A stretch of 64,000 nt of DNA from contig JAOUOR010000001.1 in assembly GCA_029880245.1 (NCBI GenBank), forward strand, positions 1-64,000. Reading direction: 5' to 3'. The stretch comes from Alphaproteobacteria bacterium (GTDB lineage Bacteria; Pseudomonadota; Alphaproteobacteria; Micavibrionales; Micavibrionaceae). The position numbers and the translations under genes were made by a program. Within the stretch, counting starts at the first letter, position 1, and each line of letters starts with the position of its first letter. Of this stretch, positions 53,858 through 62,913 are shown in pieces. Below the pieces are notes generated by a model, which worked only from the letters and a program-made list of their open reading frames with translations, made no database searches and had not been told where the DNA came from.

Positions 53858-54544
53858 TCAAAGCGGCAATTGCCATTTTTTTTCTAAAATTGCTTTTGTC
53901 TGGCTCAGATGGGTGATGATGTGATCGGGTTTAGCCTTGCGAAGGCGTTTTTCGCTGATGCAGCCCCCTGTAATTCCTATAGACGTAATACCCATATGTC
54001 TTCCAATATCGGGCTCTTCCTTGGAATCACCTATGATAAAGGTGTTTTGTGGTTGATAGCCTCGTTTGATCATAAAATCAGATATACGTTCCAGCTTGCT
54101 TGTTGCACTTAAGATGCTTGTACCATCGCAATTATTAGCTGATATGTAGCTGAAATAATTTCTGATTTTTAAGCGCTCCAAATGATGCTCAATTTTCTCG
54201 GTGAGATAATTGCTCAGGATCATACACTCTATGTCGTGATTTTTGAGCCATTTTAAAAGATCCCTTGTGCCAGAGCGTGTGCGAGTTTTTCCAGCTAGGC
54301 GATTATATTCTCTTTGGAAAATGTCATTGGATTGTTCTTTTGTTGCAAGAACTTTGTCTATGTCACACCCGTTTCGTTTGAAGTAATGCAGGATTGGAAA
54401 GTCAAAAGTTTCAAGCTGTTGCTGAAAAGAGATCGGACCAACGCCATAGAATTCAAGGCAGTAATTAGAAGCGATCCAGGCGGGGCGGGTATCAGCAATC
54501 AAAGTACCATTCCAGTCGAAAATTGCCAATTTCCTAGATGTCAT
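53858..54544 (-). CDS. HAD-superfamily hydrolase
   Basis: A 228-aa protein with HAD motif I FDWNGTLI (nucleophile Asp; the usual second Asp is Asn, a known variant), motif II around CMILSNYL, and motif III/IV in FIIGDSKEEPDIG. It resembles phosphoglycolate-phosphatase-like enzymes with a helical cap. The ATG at 54544 aligns with the fold; a TTG at 54589 adds 15 unneeded residues. It lies between the DotI-like gene and pheS in the same direction. Substrate unknown. Confidence 0.82.
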   Translation of the reverse strand: MTSRKLAIFDWNGTLIADTRPAWIASNYCLEFYGVGPISFQQQLETFDFPILHYFKRNGCDIDKVLATKEQSNDIFQREYNRLAGKTRTRSGTRDLLKWLKNHDIECMILSNYLTEKIEHHLERLKIRNYFSYISANNCDGTSILSATSKLERISDFMIKRGYQPQNTFIIGDSKEEPDIGRHMGITSIGITGGCISEKRLRKAKPDHIITHLSQTKAILEKKWQLPL

Positions 54545-54557
54545 GAAAAAGCGGCCT

Positions 54558-55271
54558 TTATTTTTGTGAGCCAGTTTGGATATAGTCAAGTAATCCCTGT
54601 AACCGTTTTTTCAAACTTTGATTTTCATTTTCGAGTTGATCAATCTCTTGTTCTTTTACATCTTCGGCTTTGGCATGTATCTCTTCGCAGACAAAGTTAT
54701 CGCTATTGGCTATTGGTTCTGCTACCCATTTTCGTATGCCTATAAGATCGAATAAAGAAAGTTCGTCATTAATTATAATTTCATCTGCATTTTCCATTTC
54801 AGAAACGGTCATAAACACACGAAGTTTTTGCGTGGTAACAGAGTCTTCTGTTTCATATGTAACAGCAAAAACAAAATCAACTTCCCATAGATAACGCTCA
54901 TTCTTTAGAATTGGAGGTGATATTCTTGGGGCGGTCAGAAGGTAACCTGATACGGTTTGTTTTTTTTCAGTGATTAATTCAATTATTTTTGCAGATTCAA
55001 GGGCATTGTAAAAAGATGTATATCCAAGAGTAGTAAAGAACTTTTGATTTTCCTGTTTTCTTTCTTCATAATTTTTATAAGAAAAATCGAAAACATTAGA
55101 AGCAGCCAGAGATACCCAGGCTTTAAATTGTGCCTTGGAAACAGGGGGGCCTTCACTCCAGGTTTTTTGATAGCTTTTACCTTGTTTCTGGTCATAGGTA
55201 TCCGCTTTCCCTATTGAAGGAAAGACTATAAGGGTAAGTAGTGTTATTAAAATTATCTTTTTCATAATCAC
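54558..55271 (-). CDS. DotI/IcmL-like periplasmic protein with signal peptide
   Basis: The 237-aa protein has a signal peptide (about 24 residues) and a domain resembling IcmL/DotI, a periplasmic/inner-membrane part of type IVB secretion. It reads AWVSLAASNVFDFSYKNYEE, a FFTTLGYTSFYNAL segment and WEVDFVFAVTYET. The C-terminus is a coiled coil (about 205-230). Unlike typical DotI it lacks a long cytoplasmic N-terminus. No other dot/icm gene is in the window, so it is an orphan here. It lies inside the rplT-pheS interval on the same strand. Confidence 0.68.
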   Translation of the reverse strand: MIMKKIILITLLTLIVFPSIGKADTYDQKQGKSYQKTWSEGPPVSKAQFKAWVSLAASNVFDFSYKNYEERKQENQKFFTTLGYTSFYNALESAKIIELITEKKQTVSGYLLTAPRISPPILKNERYLWEVDFVFAVTYETEDSVTTQKLRVFMTVSEMENADEIIINDELSLFDLIGIRKWVAEPIANSDNFVCEEIHAKAEDVKEQEIDQLENENQSLKKRLQGLLDYIQTGSQK

Positions 55272-55363
55272 TTAAATTGGTTCTAATAAAGCAGCTTCGC
55301 TAATAACTAGCATAAAAAGCTGCTTTTTAAAAATTTAAATAAATTATGTATTAAAACAGCTTC

Positions 55364-55729
55364 CTAAGATTTTTTATCTAACGCAGCCTTAGCTGTTTTG
55401 GCTATAGCTGCAAATTGTTCAGGTTCGCGTATAGCTATATCGGATAGAACCTTTCTGTCAAGTTCTATGCCATTAAGTTTTAAACCATGCATAAGTCCGG
55501 AATAGGTCAAATCATTCAGGCGTGCCGCTGCATTAATACGCTGAATCCATAACTTACGGAAATTGCGCTTTTTGTTGCGGCGGTCTCTATAGGCATATTG
55601 ACCGGCCTTTTCAACAGCTTGGACAGCAGTGCGGAAACAATTTTTTCTGCGACCGTAATAGCCTTTTGCTTGTTTGATTACTTTTTTGTGACGCGCATGG
55701 GCGCGAGGGCCACCTTTAACTCTTGACAT
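55364..55729 (-). CDS. rplT: 50S ribosomal protein L20
   Basis: A 121-aa protein with the L20 pattern: [20 protein letters not shown], then [20 protein letters not shown] and the C-terminal [24 protein letters not shown]20 is needed early in 50S assembly. The start codon overlaps the rpmI stop (TAATG). The usual next genes pheS and pheT are displaced by two accessory genes. Confidence 0.96.
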   Translation of the reverse strand: MSRVKGGPRAHARHKKVIKQAKGYYGRRKNCFRTAVQAVEKAGQYAYRDRRNKKRNFRKLWIQRINAAARLNDLTYSGLMHGLKLNGIELDRKVLSDIAIREPEQFAAIAKTAKAALDKKS

Positions 55730-55980
55730 TATTTGGTCCCTCCTTCTTTTTTAACGTAAGGTTTGCTTGTCTTGGATTTTCTTGAGTATGGCAGAAAGTT
55801 ACGTAATACAATGCGTTCATCTGCCTCAGACATCGTATCAAGCGCACGTGCCTTACGTTTCATTGATTTAGGTTTGTTCATCATCATATGGCTTGTAAAG
55901 GCACTTTTGGCTTTTACCTTACCTTTTTTGGTTATTTTGAACCTTTTTTTTGCACTGGAGTGCGTTTTCATTTTCGGCAT
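55729..55980 (-). CDS. rpmI: 50S ribosomal protein L35
   Basis: L35 core at residues 1-65 ([20 protein letters not shown], then a [25 protein letters not shown] region). An extra Lys-rich tail of about 15 residues makes it 83 aa rather than about 65. infC, commonly just upstream, is absent; the gene before it on this strand is an alpha/beta hydrolase 160 nt away. A promoter with a palindrome across the -10 box precedes it. Confidence 0.95.
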   Translation of the reverse strand: MPKMKTHSSAKKRFKITKKGKVKAKSAFTSHMMMNKPKSMKRKARALDTMSEADERIVLRNFLPYSRKSKTSKPYVKKEGGTK

Positions 55981-56070
55981 TTTCTTCTCCTTATATAAAG
56001 TCGGTTTTGTGTATTTTTTGTGGTCGAGGCATGCCGATTGTCAAAAATAGCCAGACCACCCATTCTTACG

Positions 56071-56107
56071 AGAGCAGTTTATACAGTGCTCTTGTGATAA
56101 AAATCAA
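56071..56107 (-). promoter_or_regulatory. rpmI-rplT promoter with a palindrome over the -10 box
   Basis: On the minus strand TTGATT (56102-56107) and GTATAA (56079-56084) are 17 nt apart. The inverted repeat AGAGCA-10 nt-TGCTCT (56071-56092) covers the -10 box. It could be an operator or, if transcribed from further up, an RNA hairpin. The leader to rpmI is about 90 nt. Confidence 0.45.
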
Positions 56108-56142
56108 GAACTTTTCTTATGAGCTTGGCTGTTGTTGGTTAT

Positions 56143-56889
56143 TCAGGAGTAACAATGCGCGTATTTCTCAAGAAAAACGCCCAGATTGACATTGATCGCT
56201 TTTCGGGACGTGGGCTCGAGTAAGCCAAAAGAGCCGTTTTTAATATTAGTGATATCTATGCGATGGGAGCCAAGAGCCTCTCTTATGAGATTTATATGGG
56301 GGGAAGAAAGATTGGTATCTTTTGTGCCATAAAAAATCAGGCAGGGTTTTTTGAAATTTTCAAGGAATCTTTCAATATCGTAATGTGGACAGGCTTGTAT
56401 GAATTTGTTGCAGATATATTGCTGGTTTTCATCAATATTTAATGGTGAGTAGGCTTCGTCTATATTCATAAAGGGATAAACCATAACATTAAAATCTACA
56501 TATTTGTCGCCAACTATGACTGAAATAAAAGATCCCAGGCCTTCTGAAAACAACCCGACATGTTGAAACCCTTGTTTTTTAGACCATGCAATCATAGTTT
56601 TGAGGTCAGCAATGGCTTTATCCAGTGTAAAATCCTGTTCCTTTCCATCACTATTTCCGCAATACGAAAAGTCGAAGCGCAAAGAAAATAATCCCTTTCT
56701 TAAGGCTGTTTTCTCGATGTGGGTTAAAATACCTTCTTTTCCATCACAATTACCCGGGAAATTGTGGCACATTATGATCAATGTTCTTTTATCTTTTGGA
56801 ATTAAATTTTTTTGATCTGGTTCACTAAAAAGTGCGTGGATTTTTGATTTATCCGGTTTTTCAATAAAAAGAGCGTTTGACATTATCAC
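56143..56889 (-). CDS. Alpha/beta hydrolase-fold protein
   Basis: The 248-aa protein has the hydrolase fold. RTLIIMCHNFPGNCDG forms the first strand and oxyanion loop, FSLRFDFSYCGNSDG follows, the nucleophile elbow is VGLFSEGLGS (Ser in S-E-G), the acid region is CLIFYGTKDTN, and a helix ends the chain. The usual late catalytic His is not evident where expected (IKNGSFGLLEP), so the triad may be incomplete. No signal peptide. Substrate unknown. Confidence 0.72.
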   Translation of the reverse strand: MIMSNALFIEKPDKSKIHALFSEPDQKNLIPKDKRTLIIMCHNFPGNCDGKEGILTHIEKTALRKGLFSLRFDFSYCGNSDGKEQDFTLDKAIADLKTMIAWSKKQGFQHVGLFSEGLGSFISVIVGDKYVDFNVMVYPFMNIDEAYSPLNIDENQQYICNKFIQACPHYDIERFLENFKKPCLIFYGTKDTNLSSPHINLIREALGSHRIDITNIKNGSFGLLEPTSRKAINVNLGVFLEKYAHCYS

Positions 56890-56969
56890 CTCACACAGTA
56901 GTACCCTATTGCTATTATACCCTCTGGCGTAGTTATATGAAAAGCTATAGTTTTAGAAATTTATAATAT

Positions 56970-57102
56970 AAAGCGAAACCGCCCCTAGCAGGGAGCTAAG
57001 AGCGGCTTCAACTTTCCGTGTGTGGGGAACTTTAACAATTCCTTTTATTTTTTGATGACCTGATGTCTGAATGTGTGTGTGAGGGGGCAGAGCATCAAGT
57101 CA
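56970..57102 (-). ncRNA. Candidate small RNA downstream of polA
   Basis: The 307-nt gap between polA and the hydrolase has no reading frame. On the minus strand a strong promoter (TTGACA, 17 nt, TAAATA) leads into about 130 nt. This ends in a hairpin with arms GAAGCCGCTC and GGGGCGGTTTC (57012-56971), followed by CGCTTTATATT. The transcript contains single-stranded C-rich stretches (CCCCCTCACACACAC and CCCCACACACGG) like the unpaired C/U-rich loops of alphaproteobacterial regulatory RNAs. The identity is not known to me. The terminator's T-run is imperfect. Confidence 0.5.
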
Positions 57103-57108
57103 CGGGCA

Positions 57109-57137
57109 TATTTACATATTAATTTTGGTGATGTCAA
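57109..57137 (-). promoter_or_regulatory. Strong sigma-70-type promoter for the candidate small RNA
   Basis: TTGACA at 57132-57137 and TAAATA at 57109-57114 on the minus strand, spaced by 17 nt, lie 59 nt after the polA stop. No start codon with a frame follows, which supports a noncoding transcript. Confidence 0.6.
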
Positions 57138-57196
57138 CAAAAAAATGTTATTTTTTTTGTATAAAAATACATAAATTATGTTTATTTCTTCTTTTC

Positions 57197-60031
57197 CTAG
57201 TGCGCATCCGCCCAATTTTGAGCCTGTCCGGCTTCTGCATCAAGGGGTGTTGATATTTTTATTCCGTTGATTTTAAATGAGTTTTCCATTTCCTGTGTAA
57301 TGATTTCTTTGCTTTTTTCTAATTCTTTTATCGGAATTTCGAAAATAAGTTCATCATGGACCTGTAAAAGCATTTTTCCTGATAATTTTGCGTTTTTAAG
57401 AGCTTTTTCCATTTTACCCATGGCAATTTTCATGATATCGGCGGCTGTGCCTTGCAGTGGTGCATTAATGGCTTGACGCTCGGCGCCGCGCACCCGCATG
57501 GGGTTTTTATCCTGTATGCCGGGAATGTAACATTTGCGTCCGTATAGTGTATGAACATAGCCCATTTTTTTGGCTTCTTCTTTGGTGTTTTCCATGTAGG
57601 CTTCTATTTCATGAAAGCGGCTCAGGTATTTCTTGATAAACTCATTGGCTTCGCCCGGGCCGCAGCCCAGCTGTTTGGCTAGCCCAAATCCCGATATGCC
57701 GTAAATGATGCCGAAATTTACGGCTTTGGCTTGTCGGCGTATTTCGGGTGTAACCTGATCTAGGGGAACATCAAAGACTTGAGAAGCAGTGAGAGCATGA
57801 ATGTCCACACCATCCTTAAAAGCCTTTTTTAAGGCTTCTACCCCCGCCATTTCCGCGCAAAGCCTGAGCTCGACTTGTGAATAATCGACTGAAAGTAAAA
57901 CATGGCCTTCTTTTGCGATAAAGGCTTTGCGGATGGCGCGGCCTTCTTCTGTGCGGATTGGAATGTTTTGCAAATTCGGATCAGAGGAAGCAAGGCGGCC
58001 TGTACTGGTTCCTGCCATATGATAAGAGGTATGTACTCGTCCGCTTGCCGGATTGATCTGTTCTTGCAGGGCGTCCGTATAAGTGGATTTGAGTTTGGCA
58101 AGTTGGCGGTGTTCTAGGATTTTAGTGACAATTTCGTGCCCTTCAAGGCTGAGTTTTTCTAAAACATCTATAGATGTCGAGTAGACGCCCGTCTTGGTTT
58201 TTTTGCCCCCCTGCAGACCCATTTCATCAAATAGGATTTCGCCGACTTGTTTCGGGGAGGCAACGTTAAAAGGATGTCCGGCAAGTTTATGAATGTCTTC
58301 TTCTAGTGTGACAAGCTTTTTGCCAAATTCTGTACTCATTTCGGAGAGGATTTTGGGATCAACTTTGATGCCTTCGAATTCCATGCGGGCAATTACCGGA
58401 ATAAGCGGGCGCTCAATGGTTTCATAAACTGTAACCATTTTTTCTCGTGCAAGCCGCGGCTTTAGAATTTTATGCAGGCGCAAAGTGATCTCCGCATCCT
58501 CGGCGGCATAGGTAAGGGCGTCTTCGATTGGCACAAGGTCAAAAGTGACTTTCGATTTACCTTTTCCTGCGACCTCTTCATACTTAATAGGTGTATGATC
58601 GCAATACATAATGCTTAAGTTGTCCATGCTGTTACTGTGCTGCGTGCCGTCAAGGACATAAGATATCAGCATTGTATCATCGACCGGATGAAGAGAAACG
58701 CCTTCCTTATAGAACATCTGCCAGTCATATTTCATGTTATGACCAATCTTTAAAATACTCTCATCTTCAAGATAGGGTCTCATAATTTCCAGAGCTTTAC
58801 CTTTTTCTAACTGTATGATGTCTAGCTTTGAAGGATCGCCGAACAAATCCATTTTTTCTTGAATATGCCCCAGTGGGATATATGCAGCCTTACCAATTTT
58901 TGATGAAATTGAAATCCCAACCAGCTTGGCTTTGGCGGGGGTCAGAGAGGTGGTTTCCGTATCGATGGCCAGAAATCCTGTCTCTTCGGCTTCTCTCATC
59001 CATTCTCTTAGTGTTTTTTCATCATTAATAAGTGTGTATTTATTTTCCGATGCGGGGGGAAGTTTTTCTTCTTTAGTTTCTTGTTGCTGGTGACTCTCGC
59101 TATGGGATTTGGGGGTAAAGGCTACTGTTTGTCCACCTAGTCTTTTTATAATGGAATTAAAAGCATGCTTTTGTAAAAAGGCCATGAGATCAGGTTTATC
59201 CGGATCATGAGCCTTAAGTTCTTCAATCGGTAAAGGCAGGGGGGCGTTATCATCCAGTTTTACAAGTTTTTGCGAGATGCGGGCATTTTCAATATTCTCC
59301 AGCATTTTCTCGCGACGGCCTTTTTGCGGGATTTCATGGGCGCGGTTTAAAAGCTCTTCCAGTGAACCAAATTCGTTGATGAGCTGCGCGGCGGTTTTGA
59401 TCCCGATGCCGGGCACACCGGGGATGTTATCGACACTATCGCCAGCCAAGGACTGCACATCAACGACTTTATCGGGCGTCACGCCGAATTTTTCGAAGAC
59501 TTCTTTTTCTCCGATCCATTGGCCTTTCATCGGGTCAAGCATCCGAACACCGGGTTGAACGAGTTGCATCAAATCTTTATCAGAGGAAACGATCACAACT
59601 TTTTTGCCCTGTGCAAGGGCAGTCTTGGTATAGGCTGCGATAAGGTCATCGGCTTCATAACCTTCCAATTCGAGGGCAGGCATATCAAAGGCTTTTGTAG
59701 CTTCTCGAATGAGCGCGAATTGTGGAATGAGATCTTCGGGGGTCTCATCGCGGTTGGCTTTATAATCTGCATAAATTTCATTGCGGTAATTTTCGCGCGC
59801 GGCATCGAAAATTACGGCGAGATAGGGCGCGTGATAATCATTTAGCATCTTGAGCAGCATATTAACAAAGCCGTAAACCGCGCCGACCTCGATTCCATCA
59901 GGATTGGTCATGCCGGATTGACGGGAATAGGCCATGGCATAATAGGCACGGAAAATAAAGCCGGAACCGTCGATCAGATAAAGTTCGTCCTCGGCTTTGA
60001 TTTCAGATGTTTGTGCTGTGTCTATGCTCAT
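57197..60031 (-). CDS. polA: DNA polymerase I
   Basis: The 944-aa protein has all three activities. The 5'-3' exonuclease (1-290) carries LYLIDGSGFIFRAYYAM and SLAGDSVDNIPGVPGIG. The 3'-5' exonuclease (about 345-530) has FLAIDTETTSL with the metal-binding Asp/Glu. The polymerase domain has motif A DYSQVELRLCAE, motif B RQAKAVNFGIIYG and motif C QVHDELIFE. It fills gaps in repair and Okazaki processing. No truncation. It is followed by the candidate small RNA. Confidence 0.96.
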   Translation of the reverse strand: MSIDTAQTSEIKAEDELYLIDGSGFIFRAYYAMAYSRQSGMTNPDGIEVGAVYGFVNMLLKMLNDYHAPYLAVIFDAARENYRNEIYADYKANRDETPEDLIPQFALIREATKAFDMPALELEGYEADDLIAAYTKTALAQGKKVVIVSSDKDLMQLVQPGVRMLDPMKGQWIGEKEVFEKFGVTPDKVVDVQSLAGDSVDNIPGVPGIGIKTAAQLINEFGSLEELLNRAHEIPQKGRREKMLENIENARISQKLVKLDDNAPLPLPIEELKAHDPDKPDLMAFLQKHAFNSIIKRLGGQTVAFTPKSHSESHQQQETKEEKLPPASENKYTLINDEKTLREWMREAEETGFLAIDTETTSLTPAKAKLVGISISSKIGKAAYIPLGHIQEKMDLFGDPSKLDIIQLEKGKALEIMRPYLEDESILKIGHNMKYDWQMFYKEGVSLHPVDDTMLISYVLDGTQHSNSMDNLSIMYCDHTPIKYEEVAGKGKSKVTFDLVPIEDALTYAAEDAEITLRLHKILKPRLAREKMVTVYETIERPLIPVIARMEFEGIKVDPKILSEMSTEFGKKLVTLEEDIHKLAGHPFNVASPKQVGEILFDEMGLQGGKKTKTGVYSTSIDVLEKLSLEGHEIVTKILEHRQLAKLKSTYTDALQEQINPASGRVHTSYHMAGTSTGRLASSDPNLQNIPIRTEEGRAIRKAFIAKEGHVLLSVDYSQVELRLCAEMAGVEALKKAFKDGVDIHALTASQVFDVPLDQVTPEIRRQAKAVNFGIIYGISGFGLAKQLGCGPGEANEFIKKYLSRFHEIEAYMENTKEEAKKMGYVHTLYGRKCYIPGIQDKNPMRVRGAERQAINAPLQGTAADIMKIAMGKMEKALKNAKLSGKMLLQVHDELIFEIPIKELEKSKEIITQEMENSFKINGIKISTPLDAEAGQAQNWADAH

Positions 60032-60042
60032 GTTTTTTGAGG

Positions 60043-60546
60043 CTATTTTTTGTTTTCTGGCGCAACAATATCACAGTTATCTTGTAATGGAGCGGCACAT
60101 TTTGATGTTTCTGCAGAGGAATCGCTCAGCGCTATAAAAATGCCAATTGCTATAAAGACTATTCCGATCAGATAGCGTGCTTTAAAGGGTTCTAATAAAA
60201 TTAGAAAGGCCAAAATGCCTGTAATAACCGGCAATATCATGTTGATCATTTGGTATTTGACCAAAGGTATTTGAGAAATTGCATATAAACTTAAAAAAAA
60301 GCCGAAAAAGTTCAGGATGGCAAACAGTAATATCCATAAATATATGTCAATCTGTAATTCTGAAAACACAAATGATTTTTCGAAAGCTATGCTGGAGAAA
60401 AAACCACAAAGGCTCAGACCTAACATGGTCAATGCAATAAAAGCGAAAGGTGGAATATCTGCATTCATTTTTTTGGCTATTACTGGTAAGCACGCATAAA
60501 AAGTAACAGCTAAAAACGCGACGAGATAAGGAAAAGCATTATGCAT
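60043..60546 (-). CDS. Small EamA/DMT-superfamily membrane protein
   Basis: A 167-aa protein with about five hydrophobic helices, matching roughly one EamA half of drug/metabolite transporters. LLFAILNFFGFFLSLYAIS is followed by a segment with IPLVKYQMINMILPVITGIL and FLILLEPFKARYLIGIVFI. The short C-terminal tail is Cys-containing and soluble. Two-domain transporters have ten helices; a half-size protein like this would need to dimerise. Substrate unknown. It precedes polA by 11 nt on the same strand and may be cotranscribed. Confidence 0.7.
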   Translation of the reverse strand: MHNAFPYLVAFLAVTFYACLPVIAKKMNADIPPFAFIALTMLGLSLCGFFSSIAFEKSFVFSELQIDIYLWILLFAILNFFGFFLSLYAISQIPLVKYQMINMILPVITGILAFLILLEPFKARYLIGIVFIAIGIFIALSDSSAETSKCAAPLQDNCDIVAPENKK

Positions 60547-60617
60547 GTGAGCATGATAGATTTTAAGTATTGTATTGTAAATTAAAAAATAACTGTAAGG
60601 TTGTTTTAAGTATTATC

Positions 60618-61475
60618 TTACAAAATCACTGTGCGGTGACCTTGCAGGAAGACATGGTGGCGGGCATAGAGGTTCAGGGCGCGTGCCAGAACGCGTCTTT
60701 CTGTGTCCTGCCCTAAAATGCGCAGTTTTTCGGGGTCATCAGCATGGGAAATTCTAACGGTATCTTGTTCTATAATTGGACCTTCATCTAAATCTTCTGT
60801 CGCGAAGTGGGCTGTTGCCCCTATAAGTTTGACTCCGCGCTCATAGGCTTGGTGATAGGGTTTAGCGCCTTTAAAACCGGGGAGGAAAGAATGGTGAATG
60901 TTAATCACGCGGCCCCGATATTTCTCACAGAAATCAGCAGAGAGAACCTGCATATAGCGCGCAAGAACGACCAGATCTGTATCTGTTTCCTCTATAATTT
61001 TAGAAAGCTGTTCTTCCTGTTTGGTTTTATTGCTCTTTGTGACCGGTAAGTAGTGATAGGGAAGGTCGTGTGCTTCGACTAGTTTGCGGGAAGTTTCGTG
61101 GTTGGAGACCACGCCTGTTATTTCTATCGGCAGGTTTCCTGCGCTCCAGCGGTATAAAATATCATGTAAACAATGATCGTGGTTAGAGACCATAAGCAAG
61201 GTGCGGACCGGCGTTCCCCAATCGTAGATATGCCAGATCATCGAAAAGCTTTCGGCAATATTTTGAAAGTTTTTGATGAATACGTCATGCCCGCTTTTAT
61301 TCGCAGAAGAATACTCAACGCGCATAAAAAACTGGCCCGAAAAGGGGTCATTAAATTGTGAGGACGCTTCTATGTTACAATCAGCATTGCTCAAATACGT
61401 GGACACAGTGGCAACAATGCCCGGTTTGTCCGGGCATTGAAGACATAATACATATTTTAAAACTGTATCGCTCAT
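60618..61475 (-). CDS. purU: Formyltetrahydrofolate deformylase
   Basis: PurU hydrolyses 10-formyl-THF to THF and formate, balancing one-carbon pools. The 285-aa protein has an N-terminal ACT domain (CPDKPGIVATVSTYLSNADC) and a C-terminal formyltransferase-fold domain with the catalytic Asn-His-Asp set (INIHHSFLPGFKGAKPYHQA; HFATEDLDEGPII). It lies 10 nt after ahcY on the same strand, so the two are probably one unit, linking methyl and one-carbon metabolism. Confidence 0.93.
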   Translation of the reverse strand: MSDTVLKYVLCLQCPDKPGIVATVSTYLSNADCNIEASSQFNDPFSGQFFMRVEYSSANKSGHDVFIKNFQNIAESFSMIWHIYDWGTPVRTLLMVSNHDHCLHDILYRWSAGNLPIEITGVVSNHETSRKLVEAHDLPYHYLPVTKSNKTKQEEQLSKIIEETDTDLVVLARYMQVLSADFCEKYRGRVINIHHSFLPGFKGAKPYHQAYERGVKLIGATAHFATEDLDEGPIIEQDTVRISHADDPEKLRILGQDTERRVLARALNLYARHHVFLQGHRTVIL

Positions 61476-61485
61476 TGATATGGGC

Positions 61486-62802
61486 CTAGTAACGATAAGC
61501 TTCGTCTTTAAACGGTCCGTTCACTTTTACGCCAATATAATCAGCCTGTTCCTGAGAAAGTTTTGTCAGTTTTGCCCCGACCTTATCAAGGTGTAGGGCT
61601 GCCACTTTTTCATCCAGATGTTTTGGCAGAACATAAACTTTGTTCTCGTACTCACCGTGATTATTCCATAGCTCGATTTGGGCGAGTGTCTGGTTGGTGA
61701 AAGATGCTGACATCACGAAAGACGGATGTCCCATAGCGCAGCCCAGATTTACGAGGCGGCCCTCTGCAAGAAGGATAATGCGCTTTCCGCTTGGGAATTC
61801 AATCTGGTCAACTTGCGGCTTGATGTTTGTCCATTTCATATTGCGTGTCGGCTCGACCTGAATTTCATTATCGAAGTGTCCAATGTTACACACAATGGCG
61901 CGGTCTTTCATGTCTCGCATGTGATCGACTGTGATGATATCCTTGTTTCCTGTTGTGGTGACAAAGATGTCGGCTTTTGGCGCGGCTTCTTCCATTGTTG
62001 TCACCTCGTAGCCATCCATCACAGCCTGCAATGCACAGATTGGATCAATTTCAGAAACCATCACGCGCACGCCCTGGGAGGCCAGTGATTCGGCAGAACC
62101 TTTACCAACATCTCCATAGCCGCAGACCATGGCGGTTTTACCGGCAAGCATAAGGTCTGTTGCACGTCGGATAGCGTCAACCAGTGATTCACGGCAACCA
62201 TATTTATTGTCGAATTTAGATTTTGTAACCGAATCATTAACATTAATGGCAGGCGCTTTTAGTTCTCCTTTTTCCTGCATTTTCTTCAGGAACAATACAC
62301 CTGTTGTTGTTTCTTCAGATATGCCTTTAATATCATCCATTAGTTCAGGATAATCTTTGTGCATCATGGCTGTGAGGTCGCCGCCATCATCCAGAATCAT
62401 ATTAGGGGTCCAGCCATTCGGGCCTTTGATGGTTTGGTGAATACACCATTCATATTCTTCTTCTGTTTCCCCTTTCCAGGCAAATACGGGAATGCCAGCA
62501 GCAGCAATAGCGGCGGCGGCTTCGTCTTGTGTCGAGAAAATGTTACAGGAAGACCAGCGCACATCAGCACCAAGAGCCGTCAGTGTTTCGATCAAAACGG
62601 CGGTTTGAACTGTCATATGCAAGCATCCGGCAATGCGCGCACCTTTCAGGGGTTGCTTATCTTTATATTCTTCACGCGTAGCCATAAGGCCCGGCATTTC
62701 ATCTTGCGCCAAATCAATTTGCAGGCGTCCTGCTTCGGCCAGTTTAATATCTTTTACTTTATAGTCTTGTTCTACTGCTTGTGGGGCTGCGGACATTTTC
62801 AT
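61486..62802 (-). CDS. ahcY: Adenosylhomocysteinase
   Basis: AhcY hydrolyses S-adenosylhomocysteine to homocysteine and adenosine. The 438-aa protein has [22 protein letters not shown], the NAD-binding [13 protein letters not shown], and the C-terminal FKDEAYRY dimer tail that closes the NAD site. AAAGGAG precedes the first ATG closely; Met3 is the alternative start. No SAH riboswitch could be recognised in the 110-nt leader. It is followed by purU and divergent from the small orphan at 62914. Confidence 0.95.
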   Translation of the reverse strand: MKMSAAPQAVEQDYKVKDIKLAEAGRLQIDLAQDEMPGLMATREEYKDKQPLKGARIAGCLHMTVQTAVLIETLTALGADVRWSSCNIFSTQDEAAAAIAAAGIPVFAWKGETEEEYEWCIHQTIKGPNGWTPNMILDDGGDLTAMMHKDYPELMDDIKGISEETTTGVLFLKKMQEKGELKAPAINVNDSVTKSKFDNKYGCRESLVDAIRRATDLMLAGKTAMVCGYGDVGKGSAESLASQGVRVMVSEIDPICALQAVMDGYEVTTMEEAAPKADIFVTTTGNKDIITVDHMRDMKDRAIVCNIGHFDNEIQVEPTRNMKWTNIKPQVDQIEFPSGKRIILLAEGRLVNLGCAMGHPSFVMSASFTNQTLAQIELWNNHGEYENKVYVLPKHLDEKVAALHLDKVGAKLTKLSQEQADYIGVKVNGPFKDEAYRY

Positions 62803-62913
62803 CCTCTCCTTTATCTCAACTAATAAATTTGTTTCCTTAATAATCGCTTTCTTTCTTGCGGTCCATGCAAATAAACATTTTTTTATTCAAAAACCAATGC
62901 TAATATATAAAAT

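Noticed and set aside
62803..62913. An SAH or SAM riboswitch in the ahcY leader.
   Set aside because: The leader is short and A/T-rich with no recognisable riboswitch core; only a normal Shine-Dalgarno is seen.
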